A stretch of 64,000 nt of DNA from Rhabdornis inornatus (taxonomy: Eukaryota; Chordata; Aves; Passeriformes; Rhabdornithidae): contig VWZS01000873.1 of NCBI GenBank assembly GCA_013397075.1, forward strand, positions 120,749 through 184,748, given 5' to 3'. How positions within the stretch are numbered: the first letter of the stretch is position 1; each line of letters begins with the position of its first letter. The position numbers and the translations under genes are program-made. Shown piece after piece: positions 15,649-27,684 of the stretch. Under the pieces are notes generated by a model that saw only the letters and a program-made list of their open reading frames with translations, searched no databases and was not told the DNA's origin.

Positions 15649-16049
15649 TGTGGACAGAGACACCTAGGGAGCTGCAAAATTACAGCTCGAGAATCTTTTC
15701 TCTCAAGCCTGAATCCTTCTTGCTTCGCAGGCTGAGAAGCTGATGTTAGCTGCAGGCAGAAAGGAAACTTCCCAAGGTGATAAATGGAAAAAAAACAACT
15801 TAGAATCTGGTGAAAAACAGAGTGGAATTCATAATAAAGATTAACACCTGTTGTTTTCCCATGGGATACATCCTGAGGCCTGGTCTCCTGGGTGTTTATC
15901 CCAATTAGCCAATGAGCTGCTGTCCTGTTCTAGTCTCTCCTAACATGCTTTAAATACAAGCCCTCTGCTCAATAAAATTGGCCTTTTTTCCCTAAAAAGC
16001 TCCATGTGTGTTGTTGCTCTTTTTCCCTCTTTCTAGGACCAAAACCACA
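15649..16049 (+). mobile_element. Solo retroviral LTR (copy A)
   Basis: A candidate LTR of 401 bp bounded by the perfect inverted ends TGTGG (15649-15653) and CCACA (16045-16049). It contains a TATA-like 'tttaaataca' near 15950 and a polyadenylation signal AATAAA at 15971-15976, which sets sense as plus. The T-rich stretch after the signal resembles U5. The flanks contain 'agacc' on the left and 'tagacc' on the right, an imperfect target-site-duplication candidate. An alternative right end is a second CCACA at 16229-16233 (585 bp), which would enclose all differences between the copies. No internal gag or pol sequence and no primer-binding site were seen. Confidence 0.65.
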
Positions 16050-17111
16050 TAGACCCTCAATGGAAAAGGCACCAAAGTGGAATTTGAAGTAAGATATATT
16101 CAAGCAAGAGATAAGACAAGGATTTTTTAAGACTGGAAGTTCTTTCTTTTCTAGGAAAAGCTGGGAGGGTTGTCCTTCACCATCTGCTGAGGTTTCAGAG
16201 GTCTTTTGGAAATGACCAGCAAGATGAACCACAAGGATTTAAGGGACCTTTGGGTGCAATATTAATATTTAGGAAGATGCCAAAACTCTCTGAAGTAAAT
16301 CTTGATGAATCCACATTAATTATTCCAGCTGTGGTATCACTGTAAACAGTTACAGCCAACTATTCCCATCATATTTAAAGGCTCATTGTGTTGACCCACA
16401 TGCAATCAGATTTGAAAAACTGGGACAATGATCCAAAATGAACAGAATTTGGGTTTAAAAGTCTGAAAAGATGCAGCACTACCAATTGCTGTTCTGCTCT
16501 GAGGAAGTTTTCCCATGGCTTTTTCTAATTTTCTACTTATTTTTATTCAATTTATGACTCTCAAATGACAATGTTTCCTTTCTGTTCCCTATTCTGTAAC
16601 TATCCATGTTTGTCAATATTTCTCTATGTGCAATTCCACTTTTTTTCATGAATCAGTGCATTTTAATCATTCTACACTATATATATATATATATATAATA
16701 TTTACATATACATCCTAAATGAAACCACGCCAGAAAGAAATTCCTCTTATCACTTCTGTGATGTTTCTCTATTTTCAGCCCTAAATTCTGCAGCCATTTT
16801 TTACTACAAAAGCACATCTGCATTTCCATGCCATTGATACTGGAGTTTTTTAAGTTGAAAATATTAGATAATAAAATCAGATTCAATGAGTTACTGGTGA
16901 AACTCATAAAACTCTTTGCAACTTAATGAATTTTTTTTTTCATTGTTGCATGTAATCAATCACCTTTTAATCCACACTAGAGGAGATAATATTTTTATCC
17001 AAAACAAGTGGAGTGAATGCTCAAAATGCGATTTTTCATGGGAAAAATCAAGTGTTTTGCTAATATCAAAATGCTTCTTTCACACACTTATCTTTTATCT
17101 GACATGCAAGT
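16050..17111. other. Right flank of LTR copy A, no gene
   Basis: AT-rich sequence without identifiable genes. Contains an (AT)n tract at 16679-16699 and a T10 run near 16931. Its 87-codon and 76-codon minus-strand frames recur almost unchanged in copy B, simply because the DNA is duplicated. Confidence 0.6.
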
Positions 17112-17112
17112 N
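17112..17112. other. Single ambiguous base at duplication junction
   Basis: The only N in the window. It falls exactly between the last base of duplicate copy A and the first base of copy B. A one-base gap at such a junction is typical of contig ends joined without merging their overlap. Confidence 0.95.
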
Positions 17113-18577
17113 ACCTGTGGAGAGAGACACCTAGGGAGCTGCAAAATTACAGCTCGAGAATCTTTTCTCTCAAGCCTGAATCCTTCTTGCTTCCCAGGCT
17201 GAGAAGCTGATATTAGCTGCAGACAGAAAGGAAATTTCCCAAGGTGATAAATGGTCAAAACCAACTTAGAATCTGGTGAAAAACAGAGTGCTAGTCATAA
17301 TAAAGATTAACACCTGTTGTTTTTCCCATGGGATACATCCTGAGGCCTGGTCTCCTGGGTGTTTATCCCAATTAGCCAATGAGCTGCTGTCCTGTTCTAG
17401 TCTCTCCTAACATGCTTTAAACACAAGCCCTCTGCTCAATAAAATTGGCCTTTTTTCCCTAAAAAGCTCCATGTGTGTTGTTGCTCTTTTTCCCTCTCTC
17501 TAGGACCGAAACCACATAGACCCTCAATGGAAAAGGCACCAAAGTGGAATTTGAAGTAAGATATATTCAAACAAGAGATAAGACAAGGATTTTTTAAGAC
17601 TGGAAGTTCTTTCTTTTCTAGGAAAAACTGGGAGGGTTGTCCTTCACCATCTGCTGAGGTTTCAGAGGTCTTTTGGAAATGACCAGCAAGATGAACCACA
17701 AGGATTTAAGGGACCTTTGGGTGCAATATTAATATTTAGGAAGATGCCAAAACTCTCTGAAGTAAATCTTGATGAATCCACATTAATTATTCCAGCTGTG
17801 GTATCACTGTAAACAGTTACAGCCAACTATTCCCATCATATTTAAAGGCTCATTGTGTTGACCCACATGCAATCAGATTTGAAAAACTGGGACAATGATC
17901 CAAAATGAACAGAATTTGGGTTTAAAAGTCTGAAAAGATGCAGCACTACCAATTGCTGTTCTGCTCTGAGGAAGTTTTCCCATGGCTTTTTCTAATTTTC
18001 TACTTATTTTTATTCAATTTATGACTCTCAAATGACAATGTTTCCTTTCTGTTCCCTATTCTGTAACTATCCATGTTTGTCAATATTTCTCTATGTGCAA
18101 TTCCACTTTTTTTCATGAATCAGTGCATTTTAATCATTCTACACTATATATATATATATATATAATATTTACATATACATCCTAAATGAAACCACGCCAG
18201 AAAGAAATTCCTCTTATCACTTCTGTGATGTTTCTCTATTTTCAGCCCTAAATTCTGCAGCCATTTTTTACTACAAAAGCACATCTGCATTTCCATGCCA
18301 TTGATACTGGAGTTTTTTAAGTTGAAAATATTAGATAATAAAATCAGATTCAATGAGTTACTGGTGAAACTCATAAAACTCTTTGCAACTTAATGAATTT
18401 TTTTTTCATTGTTGCATGTAATCAATCACCTTTTAATCCACACTAGAGGAGATAATATTTTTATCCAAAACAAGTGGAGTGAATGCTCAAAATGCGATTT
18501 TTCATGGGAAAAATCAAGTGTTTTGCTAATATCAAAATGCTTCTTTCACACACTTATCTTTTATCTGACATGCAAGT
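17113..18577. repeat. Copy B of the 1.47-kb tandem duplication
   Basis: Counterpart of 15646-17111. After 18577 the sequence continues into unique DNA (aaatatgaatac), whereas copy A stops at the N. Copy B therefore reads as the left end of a separate contig that re-covers the end of the previous one. Confidence 0.95.
17116..17516 (+). mobile_element. Solo retroviral LTR (copy B)
   Basis: Also 401 bp with TGTGG/CCACA ends and AATAAA at 17438-17443. It differs from copy A at about 16 positions, including a rearranged A-run ('ggtcaaaacc') and 'tgctagtc' for 'tggaattc'. Net length is unchanged because a one-base loss and a one-base gain cancel. Copies A and B are not the two LTRs of one provirus, because the DNA between them is repeated again to the right of B. 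Confidence 0.6.
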
Positions 18578-19550
18578 AAATATGAATACAAATAAAAAAA
18601 TTCAGGCTCATCTAACAAGCATCTGTACTCATCTGTTTCCTTCTCATTGTTCAGGTATTGATAATTAATTAGTTACAGCCTCATCTCATGTTCATGCAGA
18701 CTTTTAAGAACACTTGACACGAAGTTACAACAACAGAGCAGCCTTGGATTCATTTGTGGCTTGAAGAACAATGATAACGAGATCTCAGTCTCTCCTCTCA
18801 TTAATATGAGGAGTGGCTTTTCCTCACCAGATCCAGCTGAAAAGCTTTGCTGGAACTCCTCACACGTGTGAAAATGCACTTGAACAAGAGCCTGCAGCAG
18901 CTGCTTGAACTACTTAAATAAAAACAGCTTTTGTGGAGAGCAGGAGCGATTCAGTGTGAATTATGAATGACAGTGGACTTCAGAATCTGTTCTCTGTCTG
19001 AAAATACAAATATCACTTGTAGGACACACATTTTTTTTTTTCCCTTAGCTACTGTAGCATCAAATAAGTGCTGCTATATGTCTTGATTTACCAACTAAAG
19101 TTAAGTGTCAGATTTTAGGCAAATAAAAATTATTAAAATATGACAGCTGGCAAATTATGCTAACACCTGGTAACAAATCATTCCTGACAGTTCAATAGTG
19201 AACTTCTTAAAGCACAGCTATTAATATTATAAACAGTGCAATGCAAAAAATTGTAGGACTTGACTAACATGCTCAGTTTATCTTAATGTGGAAAAATGTC
19301 ATGCCTTGTTCCTTGGGATTGAAGAAAATTGGAGCTGAGTAATTGCAAACATGCAAATACTTCTAAGTAACATTGATGTAGCTGTTCAGAACCAGCTGAA
19401 TATGAAATTTTCAGTGTAGAATGCTGTTCACGCTGTTCCTGGTGCCATTAATTCAATTAATATTCCGTTTATGGGGGGAGATTTCCAAGTGTGTGAATAT
19501 TTAGGTGGCCTTTGATATTGATGTCACCAAATTCTTTGTGATCTGGTATA
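18578..19550. other. Unique AT-rich sequence
   Basis: No gene or transposon recognised. A T-run lies at about 19031-19041. Confidence 0.5.
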
Positions 19551-19620
19551 AATCAGGATCTTTTAGGTTGGAAAGACCTCTGAGATCACGGAGCCCAACC
19601 TGTAAATGATCATCACCTTG
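19551..19620 (-). mobile_element. CR1 LINE 3' end fragment
   Basis: An inverted CR1 end: 'ttttaggttggaaagacctc' at about 19560, then 'tgagatcacggagcccaacc'. This 'aaagacctctgagatca' version matches the same broad CR1 group as the 28.6-kb copy. The far end is uncertain. Confidence 0.75.
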
Positions 19621-20775
19621 CCAGCAGCAAGTCTGGAAACTTGGATTATTTGGAATAAGAGTGACCCATCCCACCACACCAGGTTTTGGAAGATCACACT
19701 CCTCACTCACATCCCAAGGGAGTCTTTCCAGACAAGTCCATAATTTTTAATAAAATGAATAGCTTTTAAACCCATTAATTGTCTCATTTGTTTGTCTGAT
19801 AATGGCACAGCACTGGACTGTTTAAATGAGCCTTCAAAGGATATCAAACCATGGATTTGGTGATTTTGGGATAATTACCAAGGCAATAAATGTGTCTGCA
19901 GACATCAAGGTCCATCCTGCAGCTCACAAAGGACTGGTGAGAGGGAGAGATTTTCTGCTCCCCCACCTTTCTCTCTAAATTATTTCCTGGACTCTTAGAC
20001 TGAACTTTAGCTCAGCATAAAATTCAGCAGAATCAACTCTGTCCTGAATGTTGTGAAGGATGGAGGTACCATCCATGCACCCACCCCATCCCTTGACATA
20101 TGAGGAGAAGCTTTAGCTGAGTATTAAAATGTGAAAATATGTGAGCTAGAACCACATAATCTCTCTGCATGATAGAGGGGGGTGATTAATGTTACATCAA
20201 TGTGCTTTCAAAGATGTCACCAGACAGAAGTCTCACAATTTCACAAATGAATTTCATATTATTTTTTGCTTTTCATGGTGTCTCTCTGGTTTTATTTCAC
20301 CAAGTTGCAGTGGAATAATTGTTGCTGTATTATACATGTGGCTGTGCACAGTTTGAGGAACTAAAAATAAACGATGGCTTTACTGATACATTTTTTGACT
20401 GATACATTTTTTGACTTTGTCATAGATAATTTATGGAATAATTTTACACTTCTGCAACACCCAGCTCACAATTCACATTCCAATCCATGCGGTGTCGTTT
20501 GCAATTTGCGATGGATTCTTAATGAAATTCTTTGGATCTTACCTTCTAAATGTTTCATTTTATGCTTGGGCAGAAGAGAGAAAGTGTGTTCATATACATT
20601 TATACATTGTAAATGGAAATAAAGCTATGATCTGGCTCATCTTTCTAATGTATTTATCCTCCCAACTCCCCCAGTGCTACGAGGAATATTATCCTCTGCA
20701 TTACACAGGCAGGGAAGGGAGAAACAAGGAGCTGGTGGGACTTGTTCAAGGTCACAGCATGGGGAGCTGAATCCA
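19621..20775. other. Unique AT-rich sequence
   Basis: No gene recognised. A perfect 2 x 16-bp direct repeat (actgatacattttttg) lies at 20382-20413. Frames of 82-92 codons at 20374-20770 have no recognisable domain. Confidence 0.5.
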
Positions 20776-21012
20776 CACGGAATCATGGAATATCCTGAGC
20801 TGGAAAAGATCCACAAGGATCATCCCAACCCCTGTCCCTGCACAGACACCCCAACAATCCCACCCTGGGCATCCCTGGAGCGGTGTCCAAACACTCCTGG
20901 AGCTCTGGCAGTGCCTGGGGAGCCTGGGCAGTGCCCAGTGGGAAGTGGATCTTTCCCAAAATCCAGCCTGAACTCCCCTGGACGCAGCTCATTCCCATCA
21001 TTCCGGAGGCTG
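20776..21012 (-). mobile_element. CR1 LINE 3' end fragment, about 237 bp
   Basis: An inverted CR1: 'ggaatcatggaatatcctga', 'ccctgcacagacaccccaac', 'cctggagctctggcagtgcc', 'ggggagcctgggcagtgccc'. It belongs to the same subfamily as the 27.7-kb and 56.4-kb copies, which share all of these blocks. The 134-codon forward frame over it is a repeat translation. Confidence 0.92.
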
Positions 21013-22217
21013 CAAGGAGAGATCCAGCCCCATCATCCCCAGCACCCCATCCCAGCTCCAGGCATTTCCCAGGTTTGAGCCCCACACCCTCTCAGCTGTG
21101 CTGGTTCTTCACTTGCTCATCCTCCTCCTCCCCCCAGCTGAACTCCTCATTAACTCACAGGACTTAAATTAATGCTGAAGCTCAGCTAAATTCAGTATAA
21201 GTCACCTGGAGGAGCAGCCACCAGAAAAAAAAAAACATGTTGTGATCACAACAGATAAGGGCTGAACAGCATAGTCAGAGCAGATCCTGGGTTCCTCAGA
21301 TAAAGCAAAAGGAGGAATTTTAATTACTGACAGATTATTCCACTATTTCAGTGCTCTGTCCCTTTGTGTTGGCTACTGCCCAAGAAAGATGCTGATAAAT
21401 TGGAATGGGATCAGATATGTACCAGTGAACGATGAAAGGATTGGAAACATGCCCCCGAGGGCAGAGACATGGAGCTAATTGAGCTGTTGTGTTTTTTTCT
21501 TGGTAAAGCAAAGATCAAGGGCTAAACTTAGTCTGGAGAAGGGAAATTCTAAATAACACCCTGCTAGTCTAGCCAGAGTGTAACCAGGCAAAATAGCTGG
21601 AAGTTCAAGCTAAATATTCAGCATTTACAATTAATTTTCATGAAAATTTTCGAGGGACTGTAGTAGGCTCTCCATCCCTAGAAGTTTAGACATGACAGAT
21701 CTCAGTAATAACCTCTGACAAAGAGTTTTCCCTCTAAAAGTCTTACTTCATTTTGGAATGTGTTGTGTACAGAAGGCAACAAAGAAAATAAATTACAAAA
21801 TTCACTGTGTGTCAAAATTATGAATGCAAATTAATGGATTGGAATTTGTTCAATGTAATTACAGAACAACTTAATTTTTGTTTTTTAACCCCACCTGGGG
21901 ATGAAAAAAAAAACAAACCAATTAATATGGAAGTGAACATATTTTGCAGGTTTCCTGCCATCTGCATTACAGGTGTCTCCTCCAGCACACATCCAGCTCC
22001 AACAGCTGTCCCAGCAAATCCAGTGGGATGTTTTCCAGGTTCCCCAGGGATTTACCTGTGCTCAGAGCACGGGGAGCTGTGGGGAGGGCTGGCAGTGAAG
22101 GGAACACTTTCCACTTGTTATTGATTTGCAGCTCTCCTTTGATCCACACAAACCCTCTCCCCTTCCAGAGTTTGGTTGGTTTTTGAATGATTTGATGGTT
22201 TTCAACTCAAATAAAGC
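21013..22217. other. Unique sequence between CR1 copies
   Basis: No gene recognised. A10-A11 runs lie at about 21224 and 21905. Confidence 0.5.
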
Positions 22218-22438
22218 AGGGTTAGGTGGGATTTTGGGAAGAAATTCCTCTGTGAGGGTGGGCAGGGCTGGCACAGGGTGCCCAGAGCAGCTGGGGCTGC
22301 CCCTGGATCCCTGGCAGTGCCCAAGGCCAGGTTGGACATTGGGGCTTGGAGCAGCCTGGGACAGTGGGAGGTGTCCCTGCCACGGCAGGGGTGGCACTGG
22401 GGGGGATTTAGGGTCTGATTTTAATGATTGTGTGATCC
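22218..22438 (+). mobile_element. CR1 LINE 3' end fragment, about 220 bp
   Basis: Same subfamily as the 5.25-kb copy: 'gaagaaattcctctgtgagg', 'tgcccctggatccctggcag', 'gaccttgg'-type accessory blocks replaced by 'caaggccaggttggacattg', and 'gtgggaggtgtccctgccac'. The tail is degenerate (gattgtgtgatcctg). Confidence 0.92.
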
Positions 22439-25400
22439 TGTTTAGGTGATTTGGGTTTGGGTGATTTAGGCACCTCTCTCACCACGTGCAATGCCTTCCC
22501 CAGCAGACAGAGCTCAGCAGCACATTATTCAATAAAGAAGCTTTTACCATGAAATCTCTCTCCATGTTGGGCTGATTAAACTCACATTTGTTGACCTGCA
22601 GTGTTGACCTTGGTTCAAAGCTCAAGCAGATTTTAGCTCTGAGTTAGAGAGTCCTTCATTGTAAAGAGCTGTTGAAACTCCAAGCCTCCTCTGGGGGCTG
22701 ATTTCTGTCAATTAGTTATCTGAAATATGATGATTTATGAATCCCTCATATTGTGTTGCTGGATGGGGATGTTTAGCAAACTGCAAGTGAAAACAGTGCA
22801 GCCTCAAAGGGAGCAAATGGATGGAGAAAATACTGCTCCTCTCATGATCAAAATGGCAGAGAAAATTATCCCTGCTTCTAGGTCTGCGTTGTGCATATAT
22901 AAAAATATATCTCTGTATCTCACAGTGCACATCCTGCCTCCCCAAAAACTAGGCAGAAGATTAAATATGGGTTTTTAATGGGTGCATATTTACAGTCAAA
23001 GCTGTTTCTCCCTATCAAAAGCATCAATGTGAAAATATAATCAAAGCAAGTTGTAGAACTCTATATTTGAGCAGACTTCCATAATATTTTGCATTCCTCA
23101 ACTTCATGTGTTTTTACTGTAATTCATTTTCTCTCTCAGTTCTGAACATTCAAGCATTCTGTAGTGTTTTGGTTTTTAAATTTATAGTGACAACTTCCAG
23201 TAAATTGTCTGAAGAAGACAATAAAATTGGACCCTTTGGATTGCTGTGTGAGTGGATCAATGTTCTATTTTCCAGCGTTATGATAATGAGTTAATTTTAA
23301 AGATGTATTGAGTGATTTGGCGTTAATTCTGCCATTAAAATTTACCTCATGCCTGGACAACAGTGCACTTTGCTACAGTGCTTAAGATAAAAAGTACAGG
23401 ACTGTAAATGGGATTTCTGGAGTGGAATTTAGACTAAAAATTGGAAATTTGCAGCTGTTGACTCAGCTCTAATCGGCTGAACGCAGTTGGTGCTGCCAGG
23501 ACTGATGTCCCTGAGACAGGGGGGACACAGGGACAGGGAGGGGGCTCAGGGTGGCCCATGGGGCTCAGGGTGGCCCATGGGGCTCAGGGGGAGCATCACT
23601 CCCAACCCACCTCTGCCCTGCTCTGCTGGCAGCTCCTCTGCTCCAGATCTGCGAAAGGAAAGAGGAATTCTGTCTCTAGGTGATGTCAGGGGAGGGAATT
23701 CAGGATGGGACAGTGAGGAAATGCTGCTGGAGGACACTGAGGAGCAGCTGCACCTGCTCCCTGCTGTCCCAGGGACTGATCTCACTGGGGTTGTGGCACC
23801 TTCTCCCAGTGTCTGCACCCACAGAGGGGTCCTCAAAAACAGAAACCTAAAGCATTTCGCTTTAGAAACCTTCCTGTGTGCATTTAAACAGGGCAGAAAT
23901 CCTTGTCTCCTCAAGGAAGAGCAAGGATGATTAAATACAATTGCAGAAATAGGAAAGGTGAATTTCCTTGAGATGGTTTTTGTATTTCAGATGATTTTTT
24001 TCCAAGGCACAGGAACTGTTAGGCACAGTGATTTTCAGCAGGTAGAAGGTGAGTGAGCTCTAATTGTTGGCACTGCTGTCACACCACAGTCAGGGAGCCT
24101 GGAACTGGGGGAACAGTTTGTCATGAGCTTTCTCACCCCGGCTCCTGCTAATTCCTTTCACACCATTTTGATGTCCTTAAATTGTCTCTTTTCACAGCAT
24201 TTCAAGGTGCATTTTCCTTTTCCTCTCCTCTTTTTGCAAGAACACTTTGCAATGCACCTCCATCCAGAGCAGAGCTGCTGCAGACAATTACCTGTGTTAC
24301 ATATTCAGAAGGGGCACATGAATATAGATATCAGGATATGGGAAATATATGTTACATATCCTGTGTAAACACTGGTGATGGCAAGGAATTAAAAGGAGAC
24401 ATCAGCCAGCTCCATCCTACTTTTCCTAAGTGAAAAAAAAAAAGAAAAAAAAGAAAATCAAAGTTATCCCTAAAAAGCTTTGAGTTGTGCACAGTCCTTT
24501 CCTACCCCTGTGCAGGCAACCCCACAGATTTGGAGCTATAGGGTGGGAGGGGATGACAGCAGGGTCTTGCCACTGTCATCGTGTTTTCCCCTCCCTGCCC
24601 TCCGTACAAAGAGCTTCATGGAATTCCCAATCAGTTCTGGGCAGTTGTGGCACTGAGAAAAACATTTCAGTGTGAGTTGTGAGAAGGTATTTTAAAGCAA
24701 ACAGCCCAAGAGTGCATCCAAGCACTCCCAGCTCCTTTCCCTGCATGTGCTGGCACCAAAGGTCACACAATAAAAATCTTTAGGTTTCCAAACTCAGCAC
24801 GGCCAAAGCAGGAAATCAGGTGAATTGCATCCTGACATATCTATCTGACCCCTCCACCACTCATTTTTCCCTTATTGCCCTGGGGAGGTGGCACTGAAAA
24901 TGAAAACACAGATTGCAGTTTGCATGGAGTGTCCTGCCTCGGATGGCAGGCACGGATAATTCCCCCCTCCAGGAGGGGAAGGAAGGCCAGGGGATGGCAG
25001 TGACTGGTGTGGAGAGCACTGACACTGATAACCACAGGAGATAATGCACTATAAACCTCCCCTTCATGAACCAAAACCAGCACAGAGCCCAGACTGGTTC
25101 ATTGCCCCCTCTAGGCTTTCCCCATGGCCTTGGATCCCAGTTCCTAAGGAAATACCATGCAGAAATATTTCCTTCCTTCCTCTCTTTTTCTATTTTCCCT
25201 CCTATTTTTCTGAAATCCTTTTAAAAGAAAGGATTGTATTTGACAGTATGTCTAAATCCCCTTCCTCAGTTAGGGTCAACAGAGGCAACAATTACACCTG
25301 AGGATCTATTCCAAGTTTTGGACAAGCTGTTTAAATGATTATATTCCCATGTTAATACCCAGCTCTTTCAAGGTGTGAAGAAAATAATCATTAGATTCTG

Positions 25401-26436
25401 TGAAATATCAGACATTAGGAAAATAATCGTTTGATATAATTGGGTATTATTAATGTGGTTTATGGTTTATGCTGACATTTCCATTCCATAGTGGCACACT
25501 CTGGTGTGGGGATTATGGGCTCTGGAGAGATTTTTAATGCTCTGAGATTGTGCAGGATGTTTTCACCCCATTTCCATTTGAACTATTTAAAAGCCAAGAT
25601 ACTGAAATGCCTAACTGGGTGCTGTGATTAGCCCAGGATGGAGTTTGATTTCCTGTTGATATAAATCTGAGGAAGCCCTCCTGATGTCCTCAGGAATAAA
25701 CCACAGAAGAACAGAGAGCAGAATGAGACTCTTTTAATTCTTATCTGGTGAAATCCAAGAAAACCAGGAGCATATTGGTTTTCCACTGGCTCCAAGGGCA
25801 ATGAGGATTCCAACAGGAAAGGTATCCCTGTGATTCATTCCCTGCTCCTCTGCCCAAAGCTCCACATGGCAGCTCCTGGCTCTGGCTCCTGCCAGCTCCT
25901 CCCACCTGAGTCACTCCTTGCTGATGGTTCCAGTTCACACAGGAGGATTTTGCCCTCTGATTAAGTTCTGCAACTGGCTTCCAATACTAATTGCAAAATG
26001 TATTCATTATTAACTAGGTATGAATTTTAAATAACTCTGTTGAACATCCCAATCCATAAAACCTGTATTTTTTTTTCCATTCCTGCACCATCCTGGATGT
26101 TTATATCAATTCATTCAGCATTTTTGCATGATTTTCCCCCACAAGAGAAGAGGACAAGATCATTTCCTACTTTACATTTTTAGATGTATATGCATGGATA
26201 ATTAAAAAGTAAAAACCTACTCACTGTATTACTTCTTGAATTATTTATTATGATTATTATGATAATATTTTACCGTAACTATTAAACACCAAAATGTTTT
26301 CTCTAACCATAGGGTCTGGACTTGCTGGAGCACAAGGAAAACTTTTAATTCCATATATAATTCAGGCTTATCTCTGCCCTTCCTATCAGCATTGCTCTAG
26401 AGAGTAGATGGGAATTTGGTGCCAGTTTTAGGGATT
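22439..26436. other. Unique sequence, no gene seen
   Basis: A largely repeat-free 4-kb interval. Small features are a 19-bp tandem repeat at 23541-23590 and an A/G run at 24433-24458. The 147-codon forward frame at 23487-23930 overlaps a 122-codon minus frame and has no recognisable domain. AT-rich parts (22980-23460 and 25310-25620) could be regulatory, but nothing shows it directly. Confidence 0.4.
23541..23590. repeat. 19-bp tandem repeat, about 2.6 copies
   Basis: The unit 'ggggctcagggtggcccat' occurs twice exactly and then in part, within a G-rich patch starting near 23516. Confidence 0.9.
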
Positions 26437-26980
26437 TGTGGTGGTTTAACCCCAGCAATTCCCCAGCCCCTCACTCACTCATTCCCCACCAGTGGGATCA
26501 GGGAGAGGATGGGAAGGGGAAAAGCTGGAAAACTCACGGATTGAGGTAAGGAGAGTTTAACAGGGATAGCAAAAGCTGTGCACACAAGCAAAGAAAAATG
26601 AGGAATTAATTCCCTGCTTCCTGTGGGCAGGTTCCAGCACCTCCAGGAGAGGTGGAACAGTGACTTGGGAGGACAAACATCATCCCTCCAAATGTCCTTC
26701 CTCCCTCTTCCTACCAGTTTGCATCCTGAGCATGATGTCACAAGGTATAAATATCCCTTGGGTCAGGTGGGGTCACCTGTCCTGGCTGTGTCTCCTCCCA
26801 AAATCCCAGGCATTCCCAACTCCCTCCCAGTGAGGAGCAGGAAAGGCCTTGGCTCTGTGCAAGCCCAGCAATGACAAAACATCTCTGAATTATCCACCCT
26901 GAGCCCGGCACAGATCCAAACACAGCCCCTTCCCGTCCCCTGGGAAGAGAATGATCTGTATCCCAGTTAAAACCAGCCCA
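26437..26980 (-). mobile_element. Solo LTR of an avian endogenous retrovirus
   Basis: A 544-bp block beginning TGTGGTGGTTTAACCCC and ending 'aaaaccagccca', with TG...CA ends. Its order of internal blocks matches an LTR family I recognise as abundant in bird genomes: 'ccccaccagtgggatcaggg', then 'cttgggaggacaaacatcat', then 'catgatgtcacaaggtataa', then 'ttggctctgtgcaagcc'. In that family the TATA and polyadenylation side indicates minus-strand sense. No five-base target-site duplication is obvious (ggatt on the left, gtgcc on the right). No internal retroviral sequence adjoins it. The class (ERVL-like) is my best recollection. Confidence 0.75.
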
Positions 26981-27433
26981 GTGCCCAACCCCAGGGCACC
27001 TGTGGGAACAAAGGTGTGTCCTGGCAGCTTGCAGGCAGCTGCCAGCTCGCTGTGGGGTGCCTGGAGCCAGCCAAAATCCACATTTTGCTGTCCTGGAGAG
27101 CCACTGAGGGAACAGCTCCACGGCCAGATGGCTCTGGGTCAGCAGCCCCAGGACAGGCTCCGTGTCCCCAGCAGACCTTCCCAGGCAGGTGGCACTGCCC
27201 AAGGACCCTGCTCTGCTGGGTGACACCCAGTGCCAGCAGGGAATGACAAATCTGAGCTGGAAACGAGCATGGGGAGAGCAGAAATGCCAGTTGTGAGCTC
27301 TTTGCTGTTTGGAGTGACACTTGCAGCAGTGTTGGAGCCCATGGAATCTGTGAGCTGAGCAAAACACTGTCTGGGGTGGCTGTGGAAATGGGAATGCTTC
27401 CAGGCTTCAAGTGTGACACTGCATTGAGGCTGG
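26981..27433. other. GC-rich unique sequence
   Basis: No gene identified. Two minus-strand frames of about 210 codons start or end here, but one runs through the LTR and the other through the T-rich tract. Confidence 0.4.
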
Positions 27434-27581
27434 TTTTATTTTTTTTTTCTTTATTTTTTTTTTTTTTAGGGTTTGTTGTTGTTGTTGTTGGGGTTTTTTT
27501 TGTTTGGTTTTGTTTGTTTGTTTGTTTGTTTGTGTTTGTTTTGTTTTGTTTTTTTTTGTTTGTGGGTTTTTGGTTTTTTGG
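27434..27581. repeat. T-rich / (TTTG)n low-complexity tract
   Basis: About 150 bp of T-runs changing into (TTG)n and (TTTG)n on the plus strand. Stop-poor forward frames here are rich in Phe, Leu, Val and Cys and mean nothing. Confidence 0.95.
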
Positions 27582-27684
27582 AGTCTCCCTCACCAAATAA
27601 GCTGGAAACATTTAAATGGATCTCAGGGTCTTTTGTGGAGAAGCTGTTTGCTAAAGGTCAGTGTGGAAAGTCCTTACTCAGAAA

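Larger units (their letters stand above)
15646..17111. repeat. Copy A of a 1.47-kb tandem duplication
   Basis: Holds a LTR and about 1.06 kb of right-hand flank. It recurs at 17113-18577 with an offset of 1467 bp, falling to 1466 bp after a one-base T-run difference near 16931. About 18 differences lie between 15649 and about 16156. The following ~950 bp match except for that one T. The copies meet at a single N (17112), so an unmerged contig overlap is more likely than a biological duplication. Confidence 0.95.

Noticed and set aside
15649..17516. A provirus with two LTRs and an internal region
   Set aside because: The DNA between the LTRs recurs to the right of the second LTR, has no primer-binding site or retroviral coding frame, and the junction carries an N. 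Tandem or false duplication explains it better.
26738..27611. Two minus-strand frames of 209 and 214 codons
   Set aside because: One overlaps the LTR. The other starts in the T-rich tract (Lys/Asn/Thr-rich N-terminus). Neither has a recognisable domain.
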